A DNA stretch of 64,000 nt from Porphyridium purpureum (taxonomy: Eukaryota > Rhodophyta > Bangiophyceae > Porphyridiales > Porphyridiaceae): NCBI GenBank assembly GCA_008690995.1, contig VRMN01000011.1:1-64000 (forward strand). Direction: 5' to 3'. The notes under the pieces were generated by a model, which searched no databases, had not been told where the DNA came from, and saw only the letters and a list, made by a program, of their open reading frames with translations. Positions 48,784 through 57,421 of the stretch are shown here, in pieces; within the stretch, counting starts at the first letter, position 1, and every line of letters starts with the position of its first letter. A program made the translations under genes and the position numbers.

Positions 48784-49351
48784 ATGGTGAAGGGAAAGAA
48801 GGTTCGGGCAGATTCGGAGAAGCCCAAGAAACTGAGTCCGGTACGTTGAGAAGAGGCTGTTCGCCGGCGAGGTTGGTGGTGGTGGGCGTGACGACGGAGG
48901 TTGGGATGGCGCATGCGCGTGGCGGCGGCGGCGGCGGCGGTTGAACGGCGCCGGCAGGGGCGGCGTGGCGGTGATCTTTCCTCCGGAGTAGTCCGTGGAC
49001 GTGCGTGCCCGTGGGTTGTGTGGAGGGTTGATCATCGTGGCGCGCTAGTGCTTCGTTCGTCACTCGGCGCGCATTCCCACCGAGCATCCCACCCCATTGA
49101 GCGTGGTTTTGTGTTGTTGTGTAGAGAAGACGAGCAAGATGACTAACTTTGAGTTCGCCCGTGTTTACCTGTTGTTTCCTACGATCATTGAACGGCGTCT
49201 CGCTCCACAGTATAACCAGTTTATGAAGAACAATGTCTCCAAGGTGAAGGCCGATAACCCGGGCATCACCCACAAAGAGGCATTCAAGCAGGTTGCGCTG
49301 ATGTGGGCGACAGCCAAGGAGAACCCAAAGGTCAATAAGGAGGTTGCTTAA
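48784..49351 (+). CDS. Tiny YABBY/HMG-like protein, two exons
   Basis: Exon 1 (48784-48840) encodes MVKGKKVRADSEKPKKLSP and exon 2 (49211-49351) encodes YNQFMKNNVSKVKADNPGI, then THKEAFKQVALMWATAKENP. The joined product of 65 residues matches the YABBY-type HMG fold, where KLSPYN-x-FMK-x-x-x-x-x-x-K is followed by NP-I-HKEAF and WxxxKENPK. Small stand-alone proteins of this kind occur in fungi and algae, and are thought to be nuclear DNA-bending or transcription factors. Without splicing, the exon 2 frame also opens with an ATG at 49139, but the residues that would add (FARVYLLFPTIIERR) interrupt the conserved core and come from the intron. The lysine-rich N-terminus would serve as a nuclear signal. 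Confidence 0.75.
48841..49210 (+). other. Spliceosomal intron in the YABBY/HMG-like gene (370 bases)
   Basis: It starts GTACGTTGAG right after a CCG codon and ends CTCGCTCCACAG before TATAAC. It lies between codons (phase 0). The first nine bases match the CIA2 intron. Confidence 0.75.
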
Positions 49352-49904
49352 AGCACACGTCGCACTGCCGTCGAAGAGCCGACATTGGCAAAGTTGGTTG
49401 GCGTGCGGTCCCGGCTGGAACGCTGGGACGAAGATTTATGTGTGCGTGTGGAGAATCATTGAAAGCTTGTTACACCGTCTTGTGCTTTGTGACGCCAACA
49501 AGCCGGTCAAGGTGTTGTGATGACTGCAGTTGGCGCACGAACGAGAGACTAATAAAACTGCAGACTTGTCTTGTGTTTTGTTGATGGTCAGCGGCCACGG
49601 CGCACGATACCTTTCTACATCTGCATCACGGCAGTATTGCTTCATTTTTCACCACCCGCAGAATCGCGCTCTGCTTGAGTTTCTTGCAGCCCGCGCCGGG
49701 CAGGTAATGCTTGTGTCTTATTTTTCCATCCTTTTCCTACAATTCTCCGAGGTCGCTCCTGCGGGAATAGCAAGGGAACGAGCCCCATTTACGCTCCTTG
49801 ATGTTGAGTTCGCAAACAAGCGCGAGGGAAAAAGGGTGGGGTAGCCAAGCGAACGAGAGAGAGAGAGAGAGACAAAGACACAGAGAGAAAAGGGACAACG
49901 CCCC
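49352..49904. other. Intergenic region with GA-rich leader
   Basis: No gene is recognised. TAATAAAAC at about 49550 may be a 3' processing signal of the small gene. A (GA)n run at about 49853-49872, followed by more purines, lies directly before the acyltransferase ATG. Confidence 0.4.
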
Positions 49905-50906
49905 ATGCTTGCGTTTGGTTTATCCTTTGCGCCCGCATTAAACCATGGGCAGCGGCTCGCGGCGCCGCACCCAGTGGTGTCGCGCGGAGGGCCTTATTGC
50001 GTGGAGGCACGCAGAAGTGCGGTGCGGATGATGAGCAGCAGCGCGGCAGCAGCGCCGTCGCCATCCAGCGGCAACGGCAAGCCGCATGGAGGCGCGCCGG
50101 AAAAGCACAAGAAGGACAAGTCGATTAAGCTCATTGGGCTCCTCTTTGCGATCGTGACATTTGCGTGGTCGATCCCGCTGTTCTGCATCATGCTGGTGGC
50201 GCACCCGTTCGTTAAACTGTTTGACGCCAAGCAGCGCAAGTTCCAGGACTTTATCTCAAACCTCTGGTGCAGGCTGTCGATGCTGACCGTCGGCATCAAG
50301 CCGCGCATGATTGGTGCCGAAAACTTACCAAAAAAGGACGAGGTGGTGATCTACGTGGCAAACCACACCAGCTTCACAGACATCTACACGATGGCGTGGC
50401 TCGACCGCAGGGCCAAGTGGGTGGCCAAGGTGGAGGTGCTACGCATCCCCATTGTTGGCTGGGCGATGCAGATGACCAAGCACGTGTGTTTGCAGCGTGG
50501 CGACCGCCGCGCGCAGCTCGAGGCGTATCGTGCGATGCTTCAGACGCTCAAGGACGGGAACTCGCTTGTCGTGTACCCCGAAGGCACGCGCAGCTCGGAT
50601 GGCCGCCTGCGCAGATTCCAGAGCGGCGCATTCAAGGCCGCAAAGTCCGTGAACGTACCCGTGATTCCGCTCACGCTCCTGGGCACCCGGGACTTTATGC
50701 CGGCTAGCGCGTACCTGCCTGTGCAATACCCGAAGAACGGAGTGCAGATTGTGGTGCATCCCCGCATCATGCCAGACCATCACACAGACGCTGAAATGCT
50801 TTCGCTTGCGTTTGAGGCCATCGACTCTGCTTTACCGCGCGAGTTGCAGGCTGGATCCGCACGTGTTCCTGCGGAAGGCGAGACGTCGGCGGGCTCGACT
50901 GTGTGA
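49905..50906 (+). CDS. 1-acyl-glycerol-3-phosphate acyltransferase (PlsC family), plastid-targeted
   Basis: The enzyme acylates lysophosphatidate to phosphatidate. The 333-residue protein has the catalytic NHTSFTD (HX4D) near residue 150, with VVIYVANHTSFTDIYTM. It also has KVEVLRIPIVGWAMQ, the acyl-acceptor motif YPEGTRSSDGRLRRFQSGAF, and VPVIPLTLLGTRDFMP. Two hydrophobic segments precede the active site (IKLIGLLFAIVTFAWSIPLFCIMLVAHPF, in part). The N-terminus MLAFGLSFAPALNHG ends at a RRSAVRMMSS junction, which fits a red algal plastid transit peptide. It would therefore make phosphatidate for plastid galactolipids. ATG 49905 is the first in frame. Confidence 0.92.
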   Translation: MLAFGLSFAPALNHGQRLAAPHPVVSRGGPYCVEARRSAVRMMSSSAAAAPSPSSGNGKPHGGAPEKHKKDKSIKLIGLLFAIVTFAWSIPLFCIMLVAHPFVKLFDAKQRKFQDFISNLWCRLSMLTVGIKPRMIGAENLPKKDEVVIYVANHTSFTDIYTMAWLDRRAKWVAKVEVLRIPIVGWAMQMTKHVCLQRGDRRAQLEAYRAMLQTLKDGNSLVVYPEGTRSSDGRLRRFQSGAFKAAKSVNVPVIPLTLLGTRDFMPASAYLPVQYPKNGVQIVVHPRIMPDHHTDAEMLSLAFEAIDSALPRELQAGSARVPAEGETSAGSTV

Positions 50907-51930
50907 TGCCCGTCGTCGTCGGGCCTCGCCACGCCCGCCTGATCTGATGGGACGCCGCGTCAGAACTCCTGTCACGTTTTGCACGCGCGGAAGCATATGT
51001 CCGCACATGCTGTTGTTCTGCAAAGCACCATTCCTCGTGTTAGCGCCTGGTCTCGTGTCTGCCGCACGGTCGGAAGCGCCGAGGCCAGCGCGCCTTGTGC
51101 CATCATCAACTGAAGCCCGACCACAGAACACTTAGACAGCAGTCGAAGGAAAATAAAGCCCCTTCCAACCAGCTCGAAGCGTAGCCCACCACGCATCAGC
51201 CTTTCCTCAAGCCGAGCAGCTGCTCCTCCGGACCCAATACCCACCCACCAGCATCCGGATGACCCTCAACGCCACGGAGTGCCCCATGCTGACCTCACTG
51301 AACCGCACTGAACTTCCAGCACGCTGTACGAGCTGTACCCTACACCCGCACACACCCGTGTGCGTTTTGTGGTGAAGCGCGTGTGTCAGCGCGCGCGCTG
51401 CAGGGTTGCGTGGAATACCGCGTTGCGCGCGCCGATTCCGCACGCGGAATTACTGGGCGTGCGAGCGTGCGTCCCGAACGCGCAGCGCGGCGGCTGTACA
51501 CTATGCATCGTGGCGGTGTTCAGCTCGGACGCGCGACAAACGCGCGCGCGCGCACGCGGTGTGGGTGAGAGCGAGAGAAAGGACGCACGGAAAAGACTTT
51601 GGAAAATAAGGCGCGTGAAATCGAGCGGGGTTGGGAAGAGGGGTGGGAGGGGGGATAGCGGTGCATGGCACAGGGGAGGAGAAGGGAGGGGAAGGGGGGG
51701 AAGGGGAAGGGCGGACGTGCACGAGAGATCGAGCGGGGCCGGGGGAGGTGGGCGGTGTTGGTAGGGCGGGTCTGAGGTGGGGGGAATAAGTGTGCGTGGG
51801 GGGTGTTCGTTGAGTGTGCTGACGGTGGGGCGAGCGCGAGGGGCGAGGGCGCCGTCGTGTTGATCTGCGACAGGGTAGGCGGGAAGGGGGGGTGGGCCGG
51901 GGCAGACGGCGCGGCGTGGCGGAGGGTTGG
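50907..51930. promoter_or_regulatory. Upstream region of the TUP1-like gene
   Basis: About 1 kb without a supported gene. CTGTAC occurs at about 51324-51329, 51333-51338 and 51494-51499. A very purine-rich (GGGGA) stretch covers about 51630-51760 on the coding strand. Open frames in this stretch are low-complexity. Confidence 0.4.
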
Positions 51931-54228
51931 ATGAGTCGGCAGCTTGGTGCCCGCGCGGGCAATGAGGTGGACGGAAAGATGCATGCGGGTGAGGGGCAAG
52001 AGGTGGCTGCGTTTGGGCAGACGTCCCCCATGGCTGACATCAATGTGATCCTGCTCAAGTGGCGCGGGCTCATGGAAACCATGTACGGCGAACTAGAAGC
52101 TCTGTCCAAGGATGTGCAGGCACAGGGCCCGCGGAGAGATGACAACGTGCGCTCCATCGAGACCCAGTACACAAATTTGACCGTGCTCGAGCGCGTGCTC
52201 GCCGAACTCGTGCAAAACCATCAGCAGATGAAGCAAATCTACATTCGCGAAATCAACGTGCTCAAGCGCATGCTCATGCTGAATCGCGGGCCCTTGCCCG
52301 GTATTCCGCTCGCGTTCCAACAAAAAGTGCGTCAGAAGCAGCAGGTGCTGGCCGAGCAGCTTCGCCAGCAGCCTCTACGCTCCTACGCTCCGGCCTCAAT
52401 GTTGCCTGGTGGTATGCCGCAGCTACCAATATCCGATGCATCGGCTGCGGGCGGCAATGCGGCCATGCTCCAGGGAGGCATGCCGGGCGCCGGTCCCTCA
52501 GACGGCGTTGGTATCAGTGGCACGCGTGGGAACTTGAACGATTCAATACGAGGAGGACCCGGTTTCTTAGGGCCATCGGCTTTTGGGCCCAATGCTGCAT
52601 CACAGCTGCGCCCGTTAGGTGCCGCGGGAGGTATGGAGGGCCCGCACGGATTTCAAATGGGCGCGAACGAGAACCAAATGCAGCAGCCGGGCATGAAGAT
52701 GCCTTTGCAAGGTGTTGCGGGCACGTCTGGCCTGCTTTCATCGCAGCAACCACAGCAACAGGCACCGCCGCAACAGTCGCAGCAACAGCAACAACCACAA
52801 CAGCATCAACAGCAGGCACAATCGCAACCACACTCTCGTGGTACGTATGAAGATTCGTTTGACGGAAGTCGTTTTGGTGATTACAAGCGACCTCGCTATT
52901 CGAAACTTAGTCCCGATGTGAATATGTACACAACCACAACGGTGACTCCAGGGTTGGCAGGTGGGGCTGGGGGCGCTGGCGGTGTTGGTCAGCAGCAAGG
53001 CATGAACAACTTTCGAGCTGGCGCCGAGACAGAACCTGGCCTCGGTGGCCAAGTGAATACAAAAGGCAGCGGAGCCGGCGGAAGCGGTGGGCGTGGCGCG
53101 ATGGTTGAGGAACAGACGATCGCTGGGACGGGAGGGCAAGGACGCAGTGGCGGTCGGAAATCGATGGATCCGCAAGAGATCGACGCACAGCAGCAGCAAC
53201 TCCGCAACGACTACTCGGTTGTGTATGAAAATGGCGTAAACTCGTCGATGATCAGTGCCGACGCGCAGTTCAAACTGAGGCACAACAATGTGATTTGCTG
53301 CGTGCGATACAGCTGGGATGGCGCATACATCGCGACTGGGTCCAACTGGAATGCGCACCTGTTTGACGCAGCAGAGGGAAAGCTCGTGTGCACTTTCTCA
53401 GAGCGCGGCGACGCAAATACAAACAGCAACATCAATGCCGGGGACGTTGGTGGATCCGCCGGTGCGAACAAGCCAGACGCGTACGTGCGCACCATTTGCT
53501 TTACACCCGATACGAGGCATCTGGTGAGCGGTGGTAAGGATGGCATGATCAATGTATGGAACCTGGCCACGCAGCAGAGAAAAATGCAGCTGGTTGGTCA
53601 TGAAAGTGACATTTTTTCAGTTGACTGTAGCTCGGATGGCCGTATGATCGCGAGCGGGTCTGGGGATAAGCTTGTAAAGCTGTGGGACGCTAACAACGGC
53701 AAGTTGCTGCGCACACTTGGCGGGAATATGGACGGCTCTGCGGCAGGCGTAACCGGCGTGGTGATCAGCCCCGATGGCTCCAAAATTGCCGTGGGCTCAA
53801 TGGATATGAGCGTGCGGCTGTGGGATGTAGAGTCGGGTCGACTAATCCGACAAATGCAAGCACACAAGGACTGCGTCTATTCGGTGGCGTTCTCGCCGGA
53901 CGGCAAGTATCTGCTCTCTGGCTCGCTAGACCAGACGCTGAATCTGTGGGACATGTCCGGGGCAGGAATCGCACCACCGATGACGCTCTCTGGACACCGC
54001 GACTACGTACTTTCTGTCGGCTTTTCCAATAACGGTCGCTGGATTGTGTCCGGTTCAAAAGATATGACGGTGCAGTTTTGGGACATTCGAAGCGCGCGCG
54101 CGTGCATGGCGCTGCAGGGACATAACAACAGCGTCATCAGCATTAGTCACTCACCCACAACGAATCATCTTGCCACGGGAGGCGGTGACTTTATAACGCG
54201 CACGTGGCGCATCAACTATGGTATGTAG
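51931..54228 (+). CDS. TUP1: TUP1-like transcriptional corepressor, WD40
   Basis: This 765-residue protein has the Tup1 plan. The N-terminal helical tetramerisation domain (about 40-120) contains LAELVQNHQQMKQIYIREIN, close to the Tup1 LELTHRKMKDAYEEEI helix. A long Gly, Met and Gln-rich linker follows, with a polyglutamine region around 270-300. From about residue 450, WD40 repeats complete a propeller: ICFTPDTRHLVSGGKDGMINVW, then IFSVDCSSDGRMIASGSGDK, VYSVAFSPDGKYLLSGSLDQ and VLSVGFSNNGRWIVSGSKD. The ending, NSVISISHSPTTNHLATGGGDFITRTWR, is almost the Tup1 signature NSVISV...FATGSGD-x-x-A-x-IW. Tup1 proteins repress genes with SSN6-type partners and histone deacetylases. ATG 51931 is the first in frame; MADINV at 52030 is an alternative. 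Groucho-type proteins are less similar. Confidence 0.88.
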   Translation: MSRQLGARAGNEVDGKMHAGEGQEVAAFGQTSPMADINVILLKWRGLMETMYGELEALSKDVQAQGPRRDDNVRSIETQYTNLTVLERVLAELVQNHQQMKQIYIREINVLKRMLMLNRGPLPGIPLAFQQKVRQKQQVLAEQLRQQPLRSYAPASMLPGGMPQLPISDASAAGGNAAMLQGGMPGAGPSDGVGISGTRGNLNDSIRGGPGFLGPSAFGPNAASQLRPLGAAGGMEGPHGFQMGANENQMQQPGMKMPLQGVAGTSGLLSSQQPQQQAPPQQSQQQQQPQQHQQQAQSQPHSRGTYEDSFDGSRFGDYKRPRYSKLSPDVNMYTTTTVTPGLAGGAGGAGGVGQQQGMNNFRAGAETEPGLGGQVNTKGSGAGGSGGRGAMVEEQTIAGTGGQGRSGGRKSMDPQEIDAQQQQLRNDYSVVYENGVNSSMISADAQFKLRHNNVICCVRYSWDGAYIATGSNWNAHLFDAAEGKLVCTFSERGDANTNSNINAGDVGGSAGANKPDAYVRTICFTPDTRHLVSGGKDGMINVWNLATQQRKMQLVGHESDIFSVDCSSDGRMIASGSGDKLVKLWDANNGKLLRTLGGNMDGSAAGVTGVVISPDGSKIAVGSMDMSVRLWDVESGRLIRQMQAHKDCVYSVAFSPDGKYLLSGSLDQTLNLWDMSGAGIAPPMTLSGHRDYVLSVGFSNNGRWIVSGSKDMTVQFWDIRSARACMALQGHNNSVISISHSPTTNHLATGGGDFITRTWRINYGM

Positions 54229-54348
54229 TAGATTGAGATGTTGCTGGAACAAAAAGAAACGGAAAGGCTGAAAAATCGGAGAAGAAAGAAAGAAACGAAA
54301 CAGGAAGGGAAGATCGCTGTCGCGTCTGTTTGCACTCCGTCTTCTGTG

Positions 54349-55359
54349 TCATTGCGCGACAATGGCAGAAAGAGCCTCGGCAAGGTGGCGCGCTCGTCTC
54401 TGCTCAGCCATGTCGCGCGGCGTACGACCCAGGCAGTCGCGCACATTAAGCATCCACATCAGAACAAAGTCTGCGTCATCGTACTCGCGCAAGAGATCTA
54501 AAACACTTTGGACGAGCTCCAATGGACCTGTGATGACAGCATGGTGCAAAAGCGACTGTCCCGCATCGTCCACACCCTGCAACAGGCTCAAGCGCTGATG
54601 CTTTGATGCACACAGCTCGAGGAGCGACCGCGCTGTATTTGGATGGCCGCCGGCTATGGCGTCAATCAGAACAGTGTTCCCCCCTTTGTCACGAACCATG
54701 ATATCCAAAAGCTCCCCTTCACCGCATGCTACGAAGAGTTGTTTCACCACTTCGTCACGCCCGCAGAACGCCGCCCGGCCCAGCGCAGTCTTGCCTTGAT
54801 TTGATGGCGCATTCACTAGTTCTGCCCTGGACGCAACCGAAAGTCCGTAAAAGAGAGCATCCAGCGCGCCAACTTGCCCTTCCCGGGCGGCCAAGGCCAC
54901 TGCATTCGATCCTTCACGGTTCACGAGGTGAATATTTGCGCCTTGCGGCTTGTGATCCAACAGGAGGCGCACCACCTGCACGTGCCCATGGCAGGCCGCG
55001 ATCATCAGACTGGTCCAATCGCCTCGCTTCCTCGCGTCCACACGACTTCCATGCTCAAGCAGCCAGCTGCATACGAGCATGTGCCCCGCTGCAGCCGCGA
55101 GGTACAACGGGGTGCGCAGATGCTCATCACGACAATCTAAGTCCAGGTCTGTATCGAAACGGACAGCGGTACTGCGCCGCCCACCTCCCGCACAGTATTG
55201 GACCACCGAGAGATGCCCGTGCGCTGCTGCTTCGTGCAACATCTCGCGGCGAAGCGGGACTGGAAGTGAAACGGCGCCTGTAGCTTCTGAAGCCAGCCGT
55301 TCCAGATCACCCTCACGAGCCGCCTTGAGCAGCGCGCGCCGTTGAGCGGTGTTGAGCAT
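54349..55359 (-). CDS. Ankyrin-repeat protein
   Basis: This 336-residue protein is nearly all ankyrin repeats. I count about eight, with words such as EMLHEAAAHGHLSVVQYC, TPLYLAAAAGHMLVCSWLLEHGS, TSLMIAACHGHVQVVRLLLDH and TVLIDAIAGGHPNTARSLLELC. The last, divergent unit ends DCLGRTPRDMAEQRRARHLAEALS. There is no signal, kinase or other domain, so the partner and process are unknown. The frame is open well upstream, but the first sensible ATG is at 55359 (MLNTAQRRALLKAAREGDL), which starts directly with the first repeat. Upstream residues are low-complexity and lie antisense to the next gene. That ATG overlaps the likely ATG of the divergent neighbour by two bases. Confidence 0.85.
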   Translation of the reverse strand: MLNTAQRRALLKAAREGDLERLASEATGAVSLPVPLRREMLHEAAAHGHLSVVQYCAGGGRRSTAVRFDTDLDLDCRDEHLRTPLYLAAAAGHMLVCSWLLEHGSRVDARKRGDWTSLMIAACHGHVQVVRLLLDHKPQGANIHLVNREGSNAVALAAREGQVGALDALFYGLSVASRAELVNAPSNQGKTALGRAAFCGRDEVVKQLFVACGEGELLDIMVRDKGGNTVLIDAIAGGHPNTARSLLELCASKHQRLSLLQGVDDAGQSLLHHAVITGPLELVQSVLDLLREYDDADFVLMWMLNVRDCLGRTPRDMAEQRRARHLAEALSAIVAQ

Positions 55360-56323
55360 GTCGCCGCAAGCGTGCTTCGTAGGCGCTCGGAGCTTCTCTC
55401 CCCGAGCGCGAGACGTCCAGCGCCACCAACATGTGGCACCTTTGAATGTGCAGGTGGGTCGGCGAGCCGGGAAGAGGAAAGTGTGCGTGGCAAGTGAGTA
55501 TGAAATGGAGTGGATGCGCGTGCTAGCCCAAGGATGGATGACGCCGTCTCGCTTTCCCAGAGAGCCAGACATGGCACAATTTGTCAGAACGGGTCGCCTC
55601 GGTGATAAGGGTCTTGGCACATTGTGCGGTGTGCCTCCTGTGTTGTGCTTGTCGGACGATGACTCGCGAATGGATAATCGATCTCTGGCGAGAGATCGAG
55701 CGCTGCTTTTATACGCACCACAGGACCATGACAAGGAAATACCCTTGGCACTGCTCCTTGCGCCAAGCGCTTACCCTGACGACAGGAGAAAGCACCTGCT
55801 CCAGGCATTTGGCAATCTTGATCTTCCGGGGGTTGCTTATGCGCAGTATGTGAGGGACAGGCAAATCGCATGGCTAGTAGGTGGTGAGTTTGTCCCGCTT
55901 GCTCACATGTGTGAGGACATAGAGACGGACCCAAGTGCAGGACACGATATCATTCAGACGCGTGAGCAACTGCGCAACGTGCTGGTTCAGAATGAAGCAG
56001 ATTCGATAGCTGTCCTCGAAACAAATGCATTGCTGGACGATGATTCGGATTTTCTGCTGGGATCCAGGATCCATATGCTAAGGCAAAATGGATTCCAGGC
56101 GCCGCTGGCGGTCGTGCTGATTCCAAAAGCGGCCACCTCGGCCAGTGCGCCTCATTGGAGGGACCGCCTGAGACATGCGCAGCAGCATCAATGGAGCTCG
56201 ATTTCCCCAGTTCCTCATATCGTACTGCTTCCTGGCCCCGCGCGATACGCACTTGACTTTGTGTCGCTGTTGCCGGACTCGCCCTCGAACTGCATTGCAC
56301 GTGCGATAAAGCTGAAACCTTGA
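55358..56323 (+). CDS. Hypothetical protein, possibly plastid-targeted
   Basis: I do not recognise this 321-residue protein. From ATG 55358 the N-terminus MSPQACFVGARSFSPRARD is basic with an early Phe-Val, and reaches KVCVASEYEME, which could be a plastid cleavage site. The remaining 270 residues have a soluble alpha/beta look: RALLLYAPQDHDKEIPLALL, YAQYVRDRQIAWLVGGEFVPL, PLAVVLIPKAATS and IVLLPGPARYALDFVSLL. No catalytic motif is evident. If the start is instead the ATG at 55505, the presequence and the overlap with the ankyrin gene disappear. The stop is 42 bases from the stop of the convergent next gene. Confidence 0.68.
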   Translation: MSPQACFVGARSFSPRARDVQRHQHVAPLNVQVGRRAGKRKVCVASEYEMEWMRVLAQGWMTPSRFPREPDMAQFVRTGRLGDKGLGTLCGVPPVLCLSDDDSRMDNRSLARDRALLLYAPQDHDKEIPLALLLAPSAYPDDRRKHLLQAFGNLDLPGVAYAQYVRDRQIAWLVGGEFVPLAHMCEDIETDPSAGHDIIQTREQLRNVLVQNEADSIAVLETNALLDDDSDFLLGSRIHMLRQNGFQAPLAVVLIPKAATSASAPHWRDRLRHAQQHQWSSISPVPHIVLLPGPARYALDFVSLLPDSPSNCIARAIKLKP

Positions 56324-56365
56324 AAATCATGCGCACGCATGCGCATGGGTTCGATGCTTGTGCGT

Positions 56366-57421
56366 CTACTTCTCGTCAGGCACACAGCCACGAGCTGTTA
56401 GCCAATTGAGCGCCAGCGTACAATCTTTTTGCTTCTCCTTCTTCTCCGCATACATGGTAGAGTAAAAGATACGCAACGGGTCGTCCTCGTCGGGCGTCTG
56501 GTACCTTTGTCCTTCGACCTCAAATTTCCGCACTTTACCCGATTTTTTCCTGTCCTGCGAATCCTGAGTGCCATTCCCGCTCTCCCACGTCGACACCAGC
56601 CGCGATTCGGCCTTGGCTTCCTTTTTCACTTTGGGTGGCAAGCGAGGTTCCGGATTGATTGAGACATCCCATCGTTCTTTTGCCACCACCGAGTTCTTCT
56701 CCACAGCCTTGCCAGGCTTCTGTGTCTTTCGAACCGTTTTCTGTAACCGGCTCAACGGAACATCTGAATCCGAATCCGACTTGAGCTTCGCACGCGCAAT
56801 GGTGTCGGTCCTTTGCATCTTTTTCTCAGGCCTCTTCTTCCGACTCAGCGGCACATCCGAATCAAAATCTGAGTCCGATTCGGCGACTGCGTCGACTCTT
56901 GCGTCCTTCGCCAGCGAGTCTGAGGCGCTGGTAGCCAGTTTTGCCAGCGCAACATTCGTCGTCGAAGCGGCCGTTGTTTTGCCGTTTTTCAACTTCTGTG
57001 CTCTGGCCGGAGCACCATTTTCGCCCTGACCACGAACAAGCGATGGTTTTGGCAGACGTGCCTTGAGAGGCTTATCGTCATCTGAGGAATCTGAAGCGCC
57101 GGTGAGGAGACCATGCGCAGCCTGTACCACTGCGCCCGATGCCTGCGCGCGCGACATTCGACGCGAATCAGTATTTTCCATCGCTCCATCTCTTGCACGA
57201 TGCGAACTTTGATCTTCTGACGAACTTGACGCATCGTTCGGTGGCACTGGCACGCCTTGCACTTCTGCACCCTCCGTTCTCCTCGCCGACGTCTCATCTC
57301 GACCGTTCTTCACGCCGTTCGGACTCGATGCCGCATTTGCAACCCGGCCAGAACCACCATCCACCGCCCGCTTTTTCGCAGCGCGGCGGTTCATCAATAT
57401 CTCATCATCGCTGGAATCCAT
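56366..57421 (-). CDS. Disordered nuclear protein with duplicated SDVPLSR motif and conserved C-terminal block
   Basis: The 351-residue protein is highly charged, rich in Ser, Asp, Lys and Arg, and mostly disordered, with basic clusters (RRAAKKR, RKKRPEKK) that would act as nuclear signals. The acidic-hydrophobic motif SDFDSDVPLSRKK recurs as SDSDSDVPLSRLQ, and GASDSSDDDKPLKARLP is a third, looser copy. The last 55 residues are different: GQRYQTPDEDDPLRIFYSTM, then a helix and ALNWLTARGCVPDE. This resembles a short, uncharacterised C-terminal block of plant nuclear proteins (a TP-E-DPLR-FY-SL pattern followed by W-x-x-x-xG). Acidic Ser sites look like CK2 targets. Its function is unknown; chromatin association is a guess. 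A (CT)n tract at 57477-57512 is its GA-rich leader. Confidence 0.7.
   Translation of the reverse strand: MDSSDDEILMNRRAAKKRAVDGGSGRVANAASSPNGVKNGRDETSARRTEGAEVQGVPVPPNDASSSSEDQSSHRARDGAMENTDSRRMSRAQASGAVVQAAHGLLTGASDSSDDDKPLKARLPKPSLVRGQGENGAPARAQKLKNGKTTAASTTNVALAKLATSASDSLAKDARVDAVAESDSDFDSDVPLSRKKRPEKKMQRTDTIARAKLKSDSDSDVPLSRLQKTVRKTQKPGKAVEKNSVVAKERWDVSINPEPRLPPKVKKEAKAESRLVSTWESGNGTQDSQDRKKSGKVRKFEVEGQRYQTPDEDDPLRIFYSTMYAEKKEKQKDCTLALNWLTARGCVPDEK

Noticed and set aside
48455-49273. Leftward frame of 272 codons over the YABBY/HMG-like gene
   Set aside because: It consists of low-complexity Tyr, Pro and Leu runs from microsatellites and is antisense to the spliced gene.
49139-49351. Unspliced 70-residue reading of the YABBY/HMG-like gene
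   Set aside because: Its first 24 residues come from the intron. The splice CCACAG/TATAAC joins the conserved KLSP-YNQFMK core better.
51360-51764. Rightward 134-codon frame upstream of TUP1
   Set aside because: It is Arg/Gly-rich with a purine-tract tail and no domain. It looks like leader or promoter DNA.
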